From: DATFCK01 sp963728975
Lineage (GTDB): Bacteria; Verrucomicrobiota; Verrucomicrobiia; Chthoniobacterales; UBA10450
NCBI GenBank assembly: GCA_963728975.1
Contig: CAVSMF010000001.1
Coordinates: forward strand, 1,922,001-1,986,000
Reading direction: 5' to 3'
Length of the DNA: 64,000 nucleotides
Numbering within the stretch: position 1 is the stretch's first letter; the number at the start of each line of letters is the position of its first letter. Position numbers and translations under genes: made by a program. Shown piece after piece: positions 17,147-26,236 of this stretch. Below the pieces are notes generated by a model, which was given only the letters and a program-made list of their open reading frames with translations, was not told where the DNA came from and did no database searches.

Positions 17147-18152
17147 ATGAAGCCGAAGTCGCGAGGAAGAAAGAAAAAGGCCGCCAACGGCATTCGGGGT
17201 GCCGCCCAAAGTGAGTCGGGCCTATCGGGCGGCCGTTCGCAAATTTCTGGTCCCGCGACATCCGAGGAGCACGGCTCGGCACATTTCGGCGGAGCCGACC
17301 CATAATGTGATAGGGATAGGTGTCGCGCGGAAGCGGATTGGAAAGAAAGATAAGCGCTCGCTCTGCATCGCGTTTTATGTTCGTAAAAAGCTGCCATTAT
17401 CCCGGTGTCTAAAAGGGCAGCGCTTGCCCGCCCGGTTTCATGGTGTGCCTACCGATGTGATTGAGGCGGGAACGCCCCGGCTGACGGTGCGTCCGGGCAG
17501 TTTATTGGTGGTGCCGGAGGATACGATGGACAACTCCGGCACGCTCGGCGCGGTGGTGGTGGACAACCGAGGGCGGCGTTATCTGCTCAGCAACAATCAC
17601 GTTCTGGCCAATCTCAACGAAAATCCAATTGGCCATCCGATTCTGGGGCCGGACATGCAAACGCCGATCGCGAAACTTTCCGCTTTTGTTGCCCTGGATC
17701 CAAACGGCCCTAACGAGGTCGATGCGGCAATCGCCCGCCTGAATGATCCGGACGCGGCCGCCACCGCATTGCGCAAACCGCCTGGGCCGCTGGCAAATGA
17801 GAGCCCGGTTGCGGCAAGGTTAGGAAATGAAGTATGCAAGCGAGGCGCGGGCAGCGGCTTTACCCGAGGCACGATTCACTCGCCCCTTGCCGCCGAACGG
17901 ATCGAAGATGAACAGGGAGATTCGTTGCTGATCGTGGATGCCATCGTGGTCGAGGACGGCGACGAAGCCTTTTCAGAGGCGGGCGATTCCGGTTCGCTGG
18001 TGGTCGATCTCATGGCAAAACGCGCTGTTGGTCTGCTTATCGGTCGGAGCGAAGCCGAAACCGAGACGAGCTTTTCAATTGCCTGTCCGATCGCTAGAAC
18101 TCTGGAGCTGCTGGGCAATAAAATAGGAAGCACTCTCAAGATCTGTCTCTGA
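17147..18152 (+). CDS. trypsin-like (S1-fold) serine protease, N-terminus probably frame-broken
   Basis: From 17199 (GTG) the frame encodes 317 residues with the chymotrypsin-fold triad: His in LLSNNHVLA, Asp in EVDAAIARL and Ser in EAGDSGSLVVD. There is no signal peptide. An ATG at 17147, after GGAAG, opens a different frame (MKPKSRGRKKKAANG). Removing one G from the GGGG at 17196-17199 joins it to the protease, giving a basic N-terminus and a proper start. The span given includes that N-terminus; otherwise translation must start at GTG 17199 or 17211. A secreted metalloprotease gene follows 26 bases later. Confidence 0.8.
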
Positions 18153-18178
18153 ATTCAAACGAAACGAAAGGTTACACC

Positions 18179-19042
18179 ATGAAAACACGTTGGTCCGCAA
18201 TGATCGCAGCCGTTGTCATCGGTTTCTTTGCCGTCCTATCCGGTTGCCAGACCTTCCGTCAAACTGCGCCCGGTTGCCGCGTCCGCAGCAGCGGCGCTGC
18301 CGGGGCGTTCGACATGTGTTCGGCGCAAAACTTTACCGATTTCCGCGGGGTAACGGGGAAGATCGAGTTCGATCAGGCGGTCCCGGTAAAACGTTTACTC
18401 CGGCTGGGACAGAGAAATGCCGGTACCCAAGCTGCAGTGTTACTGCACAATCGCTGGCCGGATGGCAGCCAGTTGCACGTGGCCTTTTTCAACGATCCTT
18501 ATGGTTTGAGGAACCAGGTGCTGTCGATCGCCAATGAATGGCACACCCGCGGGCATGCCAACATTACGTTTGTGGAGAGCGACCAGGCTCACAGCAACAT
18601 TCGCGTCACTTTCACCGGGTCGGGTTATTGGTCGCTGATCGGGACCCAGGCGAACCAGACGCCGGGCCAACCAACTCTTTGCCTCGGATTTGTGGATGGG
18701 CCTTCGACGACGCAGTTGCGGCGGACGGTTTTGCATGAGTTTGGGCATGCCCTTGGCCTCATCCATGAACATCAACAGCCGGTCTCGACTATTCATTGGG
18801 ATGCCCAGGCCTGTTATCGGTATTACGAAGGCCCGCCCAATTGCTGGACCAAACAGATGGTCGATTCCAATGTGCTGAATCATTATCCGGAAAATCCGGC
18901 GCTGTTTCACACCGGCTTCGACGAAGACAGCATCATGGAATATCCGGTCGACCCCAACCTGACCACCGACCACCACGGCATCCCCTGGAACAACGATCTC
19001 TCATCGATGGATCGCCAATTCATCGCCACGGTTTACCCTTAA
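18179..19042 (+). CDS. secreted zinc metalloprotease (astacin/matrixin-like metzincin), lipoprotein signal
   Basis: 287 residues. The N-terminus has a hydrophobic segment then VLSGC (Cys23), a lipobox. The metzincin zinc motif is VLHEFGHALGLIHEHQQP near residue 185, which fits HExxHxxGxxH, and a Met-turn is DSIMEYPVD. This predicts an extracytoplasmic, lipid-anchored endopeptidase. An AAAGG precedes the ATG by 7 bases. It follows the trypsin-like gene closely, so the two proteases are likely co-expressed, and one may process the other (inference). Confidence 0.87.
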   Translation: MKTRWSAMIAAVVIGFFAVLSGCQTFRQTAPGCRVRSSGAAGAFDMCSAQNFTDFRGVTGKIEFDQAVPVKRLLRLGQRNAGTQAAVLLHNRWPDGSQLHVAFFNDPYGLRNQVLSIANEWHTRGHANITFVESDQAHSNIRVTFTGSGYWSLIGTQANQTPGQPTLCLGFVDGPSTTQLRRTVLHEFGHALGLIHEHQQPVSTIHWDAQACYRYYEGPPNCWTKQMVDSNVLNHYPENPALFHTGFDEDSIMEYPVDPNLTTDHHGIPWNNDLSSMDRQFIATVYP

Positions 19043-19223
19043 AGGGGCAGGGTCCCGACGGAGTGTATCATCCGCGTAATCCGCGATTTAGGCCGGGCCT
19101 GCCAGGGGGCGTCCGCCGCCGGACACCTCTGTCCACGTTGACAACGAAAAAAGTGGGTGATACCGTCGCCCCAATTTCAGATAATGGGCTGTAACAAGTT
19201 CGTAACGTGGGGATTCGATACAT

Positions 19224-19835
19224 TTGCACTCGCTTCTTAACACTCAGGTCCTGGTCTTAAACCGCCTTTGGCAAGCCGTGAACATCTGCAGCGCTCGCCG
19301 CGCCTTTGCTCTCGTCTATGCCGGTCATGCCCACGTTGTTTCATCCGACGCTGCAAATAATTTCCTGACCCACGATTTCGACAGCTGGCGCGATTTTTCC
19401 GTTACCGCCCCCGACCACGAACTGGTCCAGACCATTTCCTGGAAAATTCGGGTGCCGCGCGTGATCGTTCTTTTGCTTTTCGATCGGCTGCCGAAAAAGG
19501 AGGTAAAATTTACCCGGCACAACATCTTCGAACGGGACAAAAACACCTGCCAGTACTGCGGCCTGGTGTTCGACCGGAGCGAATTGAACCTCGATCATGT
19601 TTTGCCTCGCGACCGGGGCGGCCAGACCACCTGGGAAAACGTGGTTTGTTCGTGTATCCGGTGCAACACCCGGAAAGGCAATCGGCTTCCGCAGGAGGCG
19701 CACATGAGTTTGATTCGGAAACCGAAGCGACCGAAGTGGCGGCCATTTGTGCAAATCACCTTTGCCTCGCCACAGCATGAGAGTTGGCGGCATTTTGTCG
19801 ATCTGGCTTACTGGAACGTCGAGCTGAGCGACTAG
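19224..19835 (+). CDS. HNH endonuclease family protein
   Basis: 203 residues with a TTG start. Residues 105-160 hold the HNH module: two zinc-knuckle pairs CQYCG and CIRCN flank LNLDHVLPRDRGG (catalytic His). The ~100 residues before it (LNTQVLVLNRLWQAVNICSA) are the conserved partner region of this widespread chromosomal HNH family, often called a restriction-endonuclease-like HNH but usually without a methylase. None is present here. No inteins or introns are seen nearby. Role unknown. Confidence 0.88.
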   Translation: MHSLLNTQVLVLNRLWQAVNICSARRAFALVYAGHAHVVSSDAANNFLTHDFDSWRDFSVTAPDHELVQTISWKIRVPRVIVLLLFDRLPKKEVKFTRHNIFERDKNTCQYCGLVFDRSELNLDHVLPRDRGGQTTWENVVCSCIRCNTRKGNRLPQEAHMSLIRKPKRPKWRPFVQITFASPQHESWRHFVDLAYWNVELSD

Positions 19836-19852
19836 GATGGGGCGGATGGAGA

Positions 19853-19938
19853 TCCGCTAAAAACGCCAATGAACGCCAAAGGTTTGGATCAAGATTCGCT
19901 CCGGCCTTTTTTTGGCGTTCTTTCGCGTGTTTGGCGGA
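19853..19938. repeat. empty inverted-repeat element, same arms as the 24721-25266 cassette
   Basis: The left arm TCCGCTAAAAACGCCAATG continues to GCCAAAGG. The right arm (about 19907-19938) ends TTCGCGTGTTTGGCGGA. These are the same arms as those bracketing the GxxExxY gene in the nuo operon, but only about 25 bases lie between them. A separate half-arm of the CCGCGGATTAC family directly follows (19966-19986) and touches the nuoN stop codon. Confidence 0.75.
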
Positions 19939-19986
19939 CAAGCAAATCGCTCCGACCTCGATCCGTGATATCCGCGTAATCCGCGG

Positions 19987-21444
19987 TCAATGCTGGTTGG
20001 CGGCGGAAATCATGACCGGACCGTCGGCCGGCTTCAGCGCGTTCAAGATTGGTAGCGGATAAATTCCCAGCCAAACGATCCCGGCGATCAGAATGACCAT
20101 GGCCAGACGTGATAAAACGCTGATCGGAATCTGTTCGGCGCTTGTGGCCGGCTGCCAGTACATCGCCTTAACAACTTTGAGGTAATAGTAAAATCCGCAA
20201 GCCACCGCCACCACGCCGGCGACGATCAGTCCCGTCTGTTTTTGCGCGATCGCCGCCATGAAGATGAACAGCTTGCCGAAAAACCCCGCCGTCAACGGAA
20301 CCCCGGCTAACGACGCCATTGCGATGAGCATCGCGAAAGCGAGAAAAGGCGATCGTTGGGCGAGCCCGTCGAAATCCTCGATCTTGTCTCCGGTTTGCTG
20401 GGACACGATCACTAGAACAATGAAACTGAGCAGGGTCATGAGAAGGTAGGCGACCAGGTAAAACGCCACCGCCCGGCCATCGAAGCAAACCACGCCGATG
20501 AGCAAATACCCGGCGTGAGCGATGCTGGAATAGGCCAGAAGGCGTTTCATATTGCCTTGGGGAAGCGCGGCCAGATTGCCGTAGAGCAATGTCAGGAACG
20601 CGATCAAAATCAGCAGCGGCTTGGCCCGGGGCAGAATCAGAAATGGCTGCAAGACCCGGAGGAGGACGACGAAACCGGCCGCTTTCGAGCCGACCGACAG
20701 ATAAGCGGTCACCGGGGTCGGCGCGCCCTGGTAAACGTCCGGCACCCAGATTTGAAACGGGACTGCGGCAATTTTGAATCCCAAACCGGCTAGGACCAGC
20801 AGAAGCGCGAACATTGCGGCCGTCTGGTCGATACCGGGAGTGGGCAGAGCCACGGCGATTCGCTGGAGGTTGGTCTGACCAGTAACTCCAAACATCCAGG
20901 TAATGCCATAGACAATGAAGCCGGTGGACATTGCGCTGAGGACCAAATATTTCACTCCGGCCTCGAGGGTGAACGGATTGCGCCGAGTGAAACTGACCAG
21001 GACGTAGAACGAGATTGTGACGAGTTCCAGAGAAACAAACACCATGACGAGATCGATCGCCGAGACCAGATACATCAGGCCGGCGCAGGTGAAAATCGGC
21101 AGGGTAAGAAACTCGCCCAGAGCGCTCTGCCGGGGGGAAACCGATGCCCGCACCACCGGCGCGTAATCGAGCATCATCACCAGCACGAACATCGTCGTGA
21201 CGAGCGCAAATCTCTTAAAGAAGATCGCCAGGGGATCAGCGGTGTAGAAGCTCCAGAAGCCGATTGCCGCGCTCGATCCGGGTTCCGGCGCGACAAAAAA
21301 CGTCGCCACCAAAACGAACCCCAAACCCAAAATGCCGGCAAGCCCAACCCCTCGTTTGTCAACGTCCGGGGCGAAGGTCTCAAACATCAAAATCAGGATG
21401 CCCAAAACCAGGACCGCGATTTCCAGTATCGGCGCAGATATCAT
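19987..21444 (-). CDS. nuoN: NADH-quinone oxidoreductase subunit N
   Basis: 485 residues, polytopic with about 14 hydrophobic segments. Antiporter-like core motifs include KYLVLSAMSTGFIVYG, VPFQIWVPDVYQGAPTPVTAYLSVGSKAAGF (with the conserved proton-channel Lys) and the broken-helix region LLAYSSIAHAGYLLIG. It is the terminal membrane-arm subunit of complex I, pumping protons. It is the last gene of the nuo operon, overlapping nuoM by 4 bases. Its stop codon abuts a palindromic repeat. Confidence 0.95.
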   Translation of the reverse strand: MISAPILEIAVLVLGILILMFETFAPDVDKRGVGLAGILGLGFVLVATFFVAPEPGSSAAIGFWSFYTADPLAIFFKRFALVTTMFVLVMMLDYAPVVRASVSPRQSALGEFLTLPIFTCAGLMYLVSAIDLVMVFVSLELVTISFYVLVSFTRRNPFTLEAGVKYLVLSAMSTGFIVYGITWMFGVTGQTNLQRIAVALPTPGIDQTAAMFALLLVLAGLGFKIAAVPFQIWVPDVYQGAPTPVTAYLSVGSKAAGFVVLLRVLQPFLILPRAKPLLILIAFLTLLYGNLAALPQGNMKRLLAYSSIAHAGYLLIGVVCFDGRAVAFYLVAYLLMTLLSFIVLVIVSQQTGDKIEDFDGLAQRSPFLAFAMLIAMASLAGVPLTAGFFGKLFIFMAAIAQKQTGLIVAGVVAVACGFYYYLKVVKAMYWQPATSAEQIPISVLSRLAMVILIAGIVWLGIYPLPILNALKPADGPVMISAANQH

Positions 21445-22920
21445 CGAGCCGGATTCTCAGCGACAAGATTGGTGCGTAAAACGGGGGAAATTACCCGGAC
21501 CAGAGATTGTGGAAAAAATCCGAACCAGAGAAGGGCGGCAATCAAAATCGCCAGGGGCACCCGCAAATCCTCGCGCAGATCGGGCAATTCTTTCCAGCGA
21601 TCTGACAACGTCCCCATGAATGCGCGGCGGTAAGCCCGCAGCATGTAGACGGTCGAAATCACCACGCCCCAGAGCGCCAGCACAGTCGCAATCTGAAACA
21701 GGTGAAAGCGGCTCATCTCCCAGCCTTTTTGGAACGATCCGAAAAAAATCATGATCTCGGCGGCAAAGTTGGCGAACCCGGGCAATCCGATGGCGGCAAA
21801 CGCGCCGAAGCCGAAAGCCAAACCGGCCAGCGGCATCGTTTTACCCAGACCGCCCAGATCCTCAAAAACGAGACTACCGGTTCGCTTGCGCAACTCACCC
21901 GCGACCGCAAAGAGCAAGGCGATCGATAAGCCGTGGGCAAAAATCAAAATAGCGGCGCCGGTCGTGCCCAGGACGCCGGCGGTGGCGATACCGAGAAAGA
22001 TGTAGCCCATGTGCATCACGCTGGAATAGCCGAGCATCCAATCGAGCCGGTTCTGCGCAATCGTAACCAGGCCGATGTAGATGATGTTACCAAGTAACAG
22101 GACGACGAGTAAGCCGGTCCAATAGTGCGCCCCGGCGGGAAGGAGAGGCAGAGCCAGCCGGAGCAATCCATACAAACCAAATTTCTTGAGCACGCCGGCA
22201 TGCAGCATCGCTGCTGAAGGGGGAGCGGATGCATAAGCTTCCGGCGCCCAGCTATGAAATGGAAACAGGGAAACCAGCACCCCGAACCCCACCAGCAGCA
22301 GCAGGTAAATAGTGCGCTGGGACGGGACGGATATTTGGGCGGCAGCCGCGGGCAGAGTGCGGAAATCGAATGTCCGTGCCGCCGCCGGGACGCTCTGATA
22401 CAACAGGATTAATCCGATGAGGAGGATGAAACTTCCCAGGGCAAGATAGATCGTAATTTTCCAGGCGGCCGCGTTCCGATTCCCGCTGCCCCAGATTCCA
22501 ATGAGCAGAAAGGTCGGAATCAACGCCAGCTCATGGAAGGCATAAAAGAAAAACAAATCGAGGGAGGTAAACGCGCCGAGGGCTCCGGCGGAGATTAAAA
22601 GGAGACAGATGTAAAATGCCCCTGGGTATTTCTCGATTTCGCCGGCAAACCAGACCGCCGCCAGGGTAGACGATCGTGGTCAGCAGGACCATGAGCAGAC
22701 TCAAACCGTCTACGCCAACAGTAAAATTCAAATGCCAATCCGGCAGGATCGGCCACGAGTTAACGAATTGGAACCCGCCGCCGGTTTCGAACCGCCCGAA
22801 AGCAACCAGCGATAGAATAAAAGCAAACAAGGAGACACAAAGCGCCGTTCTTCGGGCCGGCGCTCCGGCCATGATCACCAGTGCCCCAACAATCGGCGAA
22901 AGAAGGATCAGGAGAATCAT
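21441..22920 (-). CDS. nuoM: NADH-quinone oxidoreductase subunit M, broken by one frame change
   Basis: Two frames make up one NuoM. From 22920 the first reads MILLILLSPIVGALVIMAG to VDGLSLLMVLLTTIVY. The continuation lies in the frame ending at 21441 (AVWFAGEIEKYPGAFY, then FFFYAFHELALIPTFLLIG). The join is at about 22660-22670. Dropping one base of the GGG at 22664-22666 gives a continuous LTTIVYLAAVWFAG. All later motifs (the FHSWAPEAYASAPPSAAMLHAGVLKK stretch in two parts, MHMGYIFLG) are intact. NuoM is a proton-pumping antiporter-like subunit and its loss should disable complex I, so a sequence error is likely. Confidence 0.88.
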
Positions 22921-24713
22921 CAGCGGAAGAGGGCGAAATAGATGATCGCGACCACAGCGAGACCGAAGAGAAAAGCGTAAGCCTGCAAATTCCCGATTTG
23001 GAAGAGTCGCAGCAGCGAACCAAGGCCCCAGGTGCCGCTGCTGACTCCGCGGACAGCTCCCACATCGATGATCCAGCGATCGAAGAAGGATAAGACCCGG
23101 GCTGCGAGTTCCTGGGTCGATTCGATCAGCCAGTTGTAGAATTCATCGATGTAAAAGGATCTTTTCAGGAGCCAGATGTTGTAGGGTTCGATTGGTTGAT
23201 TCCGGTAGGCAACGATAGCCGAGGCCGCGCCCAGAACGGTCGCACCGATTGCCAGGATGGGGACGATGATCGCGAATTCCTCCTCATGCGGAACAACCAG
23301 AAAATTCCTGGCAAAGAAACCGAACCCGCCAATGACGGAAAGGATGCCTAACACGATGAGGGGTCCGGTCATGACAAAAGGCGCTTCATCGCTTGTTTTG
23401 GCGGAAGCGCTCCGCGTTTTCCCCCAAAAAACAACGACAAACAGCCGGGTCACATAGAATGCGGTCAAAAGGGCGGTAACCAGGCCGAAGATAAAAATGG
23501 CGAGGCTGTTGTCGTAGGCGCGGGCCAGGATGGCGTCTTTGCTGAAAAATCCGCTGAAGGGCGGGAAGCCGATGAGAGCCAGGGCGCCGGCGGCGAAGGT
23601 TAAGAATGTAATGGGAAGGTTTCGGGAGAGCCCGCCCATTTTCCAGATGTTTTGTTCGTGATGGAGGGCCACGATCACGCAGCCGGCTCCAAGGAACAGG
23701 AGAGCTTTGAAAAAAGCGTGGGTGAACAGGTGAAACATGGCAGCCTCATTGGAAGCGAGGCCGACTGCCATGATCATGTAACCGAGCTGGGAGATGGTGG
23801 AGTAAGCGAGAATGCGTTTGATATCGTCCTGCTGCGTCGCCGCCAACGCCGCCATCAGGGCGGTGACCGTTCCGATCCAGGCCACGACAGTCAACGCGTC
23901 CGGTGACGCCTGAATGATCAAGGCAACGCGGACCAGCATGTAAACGCCGGCAGCGACCATGGTGGCGGCATGGATCAGAGCGGAAACCGGAGTGGGACCT
24001 TCCATCGCGTCGGGCAACCAGACGTGCAACGGAAACTGGGCCGATTTGGCAATGGCCCCGCAAAAGATCAGTAACGCGACGATGGTAAGGTATGCCGGAT
24101 GGATTGTGACCTTCGACATCTGAGGAAGGAGATCGTTAAAGACCAGCGTGCCGGTTGCAGCCCAGATCATCAGGATCCCGATGATGAATCCGAAATCGCC
24201 GACCCGATTTGTCAGAAATGCCTTCTTGGCCGCATCGGCCGCGGCATCGCGCCCGAACCAGTGACCAATCAATACATAAGAGGTGAACCCGACCAGTTCC
24301 CAAAAGATGAATAACATTACGAAGTTGTTAGCCAGCACGATTCCGAGCATGGCGAACATGAAAAAGGAGAGTCCGGCAAAGTAGCGGGACTTGCCCGCGT
24401 CCTCCCGCATATAGCCCAGGGAATAGATGTGGATGAGCATTCCGACTCCGGAAACCAGCAGGAGCATCATTTTGCTCAACCGGTCGAGGGTCAATCCGAT
24501 CGGAACATGAAACACTCCGGGAATATCGATCCAGACATGTTCGGCCGCGGAACCCTCCGGCTGGAAGAAGAGCAGGAAACTGCATCCAAAACTGACCAGC
24601 ACCGCCGCCACCGAGATTTTGGCGCTGAGATTTGGGAAGCGTTGCGTCAGCACGGTGATTACAACCGCGCTAACCAGCGGCGCCAGCAAAACAATCCAGG
24701 GCAACGCGCTCAC
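22920..24713 (-). CDS. nuoL: NADH-quinone oxidoreductase subunit L
   Basis: 597 residues with a GTG start. Typical blocks are MLLIHIYSLGYM, FFMFAMLGIVLANNFVMLF, WELVGFTSYVLIG, FPLHVWLPDAMEGPTPVSALIHAATMVAAGVYM (core with channel Lys/His) and AYSTISQLGYMIMAVG. The C-terminal part carries the long lateral helix region seen in NuoL. It is the most distal antiporter-like pump subunit. The Shine-Dalgarno GGAG lies at the edge of the adjoining cassette arm (plus-strand 24721-24724). The stop overlaps the nuoM start. Confidence 0.95.
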   Translation of the reverse strand: MSALPWIVLLAPLVSAVVITVLTQRFPNLSAKISVAAVLVSFGCSFLLFFQPEGSAAEHVWIDIPGVFHVPIGLTLDRLSKMMLLLVSGVGMLIHIYSLGYMREDAGKSRYFAGLSFFMFAMLGIVLANNFVMLFIFWELVGFTSYVLIGHWFGRDAAADAAKKAFLTNRVGDFGFIIGILMIWAATGTLVFNDLLPQMSKVTIHPAYLTIVALLIFCGAIAKSAQFPLHVWLPDAMEGPTPVSALIHAATMVAAGVYMLVRVALIIQASPDALTVVAWIGTVTALMAALAATQQDDIKRILAYSTISQLGYMIMAVGLASNEAAMFHLFTHAFFKALLFLGAGCVIVALHHEQNIWKMGGLSRNLPITFLTFAAGALALIGFPPFSGFFSKDAILARAYDNSLAIFIFGLVTALLTAFYVTRLFVVVFWGKTRSASAKTSDEAPFVMTGPLIVLGILSVIGGFGFFARNFLVVPHEEEFAIIVPILAIGATVLGAASAIVAYRNQPIEPYNIWLLKRSFYIDEFYNWLIESTQELAARVLSFFDRWIIDVGAVRGVSSGTWGLGSLLRLFQIGNLQAYAFLFGLAVVAIIYFALFR

Positions 24714-24720
24714 GAGAGTT

Positions 24721-25266
24721 CTCCGCTAAACACGCCAAAAGACGCCAAACAGTTTGGCTGATGCTGCAGCGGAAGGTGTTTGTTCGCTCTTTCCCAGGCG
24801 TGGCTGTTCATGGTTAGAGGTAAATTGCTTCGTCCGATGTGATGCCTGGTCGTGTTTTGGCAATCCGCTCATACTGAAGTTTAGGGTAGTGACCGAAATT
24901 GACGAGAAGACCAAGCTCGAACCGGCCCGCCTTGAGGTAATTCAAGACTTGAGCGCGATGCTCGTCGCTCAATTCGCGAACAGCCTTAAGCTCAACAATA
25001 ATTTTTCCGTAGCACACGAAGTCAGGAAAATATTTTTGCTCGAGAATTTTGCCTCGGTACTCAAGAGACAAGCCAGGTAGCGGTATCGTTGGAATGCGGC
25101 AATGTTCGAATTCAATGGCAAGACATTCCTGGTAGACCGGCTCGTGAAAGCCGCAGCCTTTGTCTTTGTAAACCTCGAAACAAGCGCCTATGATGGAGTA
25201 ACACTCGTCCTTAAAGACCAGGTCGGTTACTAAATTTTTTGGCGTCATTTCGCGTGTTTGGCGGAT
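24721..25266 (-). mobile_element. inverted-repeat cassette carrying an intact GxxExxY gene, inserted between nuoK and nuoL
   Basis: The left arm 24721-24750 reads CTCCGCTAAACACGCCAAAA and continues GACGCCAAAC. The right arm (about 25236-25266), read on the other strand, gives ATCCGCCAAACACGCGAAAT then GACGCCAAAA. About 25 of 29 bases match. The arms fill the complete gap between nuoK's stop and nuoL's ribosome-binding site, leaving almost no other intergenic DNA. No transposase gene and no clear target-site duplication is seen. Confidence 0.82.
24814..25248 (-). CDS. GxxExxY family protein (PD-(D/E)XK-like)
   Basis: 144 residues. The name-giving motif appears in GCGFHEPVYQECLAIE near residue 31, preceded by SIIGACFEVYKD. 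The conserved core follows: FPDFVCYGKIIVELKAV (Asp...E-x-K, the PD-(D/E)XK-like catalytic pattern) and QVLNYLKAGRFELGLLVNFG. The family is of unknown function, with a predicted nuclease-like fold. The start codon and first residues (MTPKN) are encoded by the cassette's right inverted repeat. It is transcribed with the nuo genes. Confidence 0.9.
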   Translation of the reverse strand: MTPKNLVTDLVFKDECYSIIGACFEVYKDKGCGFHEPVYQECLAIEFEHCRIPTIPLPGLSLEYRGKILEQKYFPDFVCYGKIIVELKAVRELSDEHRAQVLNYLKAGRFELGLLVNFGHYPKLQYERIAKTRPGITSDEAIYL

Positions 25267-25268
25267 GA

Positions 25269-25589
25269 TTAAAACTTCAAACTACTGATGTCTTCGGAGT
25301 GAATGGTCTGACGGGCGCGAAAGAGGGCTACGACGATGGCCAGACCGACTGCGACTTCGGCGGCGGCAACGGTAATAATAAAGAAGACGAACAATTGGGC
25401 GTTGTAATTGGGAGTCCCGCCGGGCTCGAGATGGAATCGGGAAAAGGCGACCAGGGAAAGATTGGCGGCGTTCAGCATCAACTCGAGCGACATCAGGATG
25501 ATGATGATATTGCGGCGCAACATTACCCCGGCGAAACCGATGGTAAAAAGAATGGCGCTGACTGTGAGGTAATCGCCGAGCGTAACCAT
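25269..25589 (-). CDS. nuoK: NADH-quinone oxidoreductase subunit K
   Basis: 106 residues, the usual size, with three membrane helices. Signature segments are LFTIGFAGVMLRRNIIIILMSLELMLNAANL (conserved Glu in helix 2) and FVFFIITVAAAEVAVGLAIVVALFR (Glu in helix 3). Both glutamates belong to the proton path of the membrane arm. It lies 6 bases downstream of nuoJ. Confidence 0.95.
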   Translation of the reverse strand: MVTLGDYLTVSAILFTIGFAGVMLRRNIIIILMSLELMLNAANLSLVAFSRFHLEPGGTPNYNAQLFVFFIITVAAAEVAVGLAIVVALFRARQTIHSEDISSLKF

Positions 25590-25595
25590 CTTATC

Positions 25596-26099
25596 TCATC
25601 GCAGCTCGCGTTTGCTTAAGACCACAACTCCGATGGTGGCGACCAGGACCAGAATGCCCACGATCTGGAACGGGACATTGTAATTCTCGAATAACCGCAT
25701 CCCAATGCCGCGGACGTCATCGAACGACGAAGCGGTCAGGGGAGGGAAGTGTTGCCGGGCCGGTGGGAAACTCCCGATCACGTTAAACATCTGGATTAGA
25801 AAAACGAGGGCAACCGCCATTCCACCGCCGGTGGCGAACCAGTTGATCCGCCGGACTTTCTCCGCGCGCAGATCGAGCAACATGATGATGAAAAGAAACA
25901 GAACCATGACGGCGCCGGCGTAAACGAGGATCTGGATGATCCCGACAAAAAAAGCGTCTAACGACATAAAGAGCGCGGCCAGTCCGAGAAATGAAACCAC
26001 CAGGCTCAGGGCGCTTGCCACGGGATTGCGGTTGAGAACAACCGCCGCTCCAAACCCGAGGGTCAGGGTCGCGAAAATCCAGAAGAGCCAGGCGGGCAT
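25596..26099 (-). CDS. nuoJ: NADH-quinone oxidoreductase subunit J
   Basis: 167 residues with five hydrophobic segments. The conserved helix-3 block QILVYAGAVMVLFLFIIMLLDL is present, as are LSLVVSFLGLAALFM and the final VGILVLVATIGVVVLSKR. It is a membrane-arm subunit between NuoA/K and NuoH. A palindromic repeat separates it from nuoI upstream. Confidence 0.95.
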   Translation of the reverse strand: MPAWLFWIFATLTLGFGAAVVLNRNPVASALSLVVSFLGLAALFMSLDAFFVGIIQILVYAGAVMVLFLFIIMLLDLRAEKVRRINWFATGGGMAVALVFLIQMFNVIGSFPPARQHFPPLTASSFDDVRGIGMRLFENYNVPFQIVGILVLVATIGVVVLSKRELR

Positions 26100-26115
26100 A
26101 CGGAGTCAGAAGAGG

Positions 26116-26232
26116 TGGAGTAAGGGAGTGATGGAGTGGTGGAGTGCTGGAGTGCTGGAGTAATGGATTAGTGGAGTGGCCAGGGATCGAGGGTTCCCAA
26201 TACTCCAGCACTCCAACACTCCATTACTCCCT
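26116..26232. repeat. palindrome of GGAGT units between nuoI and nuoJ
   Basis: One arm is built of GGAGTGATGGAGTGGTGGAG-type units (26116-26180), the other of inverted ACTCCAGCACTCC units (about 26200-26232). It occupies the whole nuoI-nuoJ gap and holds no ORF. It is a fourth arm family inside this operon. Confidence 0.75.
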
Positions 26233-26236
26233 CTCT

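Noticed and set aside
16233..17303. 356-residue ORF antisense to the second pilT
   Set aside because: Same reason; PilT motifs are intact on the plus strand.
19756..19941. 61-residue minus-strand ORF (SAKHAKERQKKAGA)
   Set aside because: It is a translation of the empty inverted-repeat element at 19853-19938.
22655..22675. programmed frameshift in nuoM
   Set aside because: No slippery motif, stem-loop or Shine-Dalgarno-like stimulator like that in prfB is visible.
22531..22920. stand-alone 129-residue protein upstream of nuoM
   Set aside because: Its C-terminal part after GLSLLMVLL is nonsense; it is the N-terminal half of nuoM followed by out-of-frame sequence.
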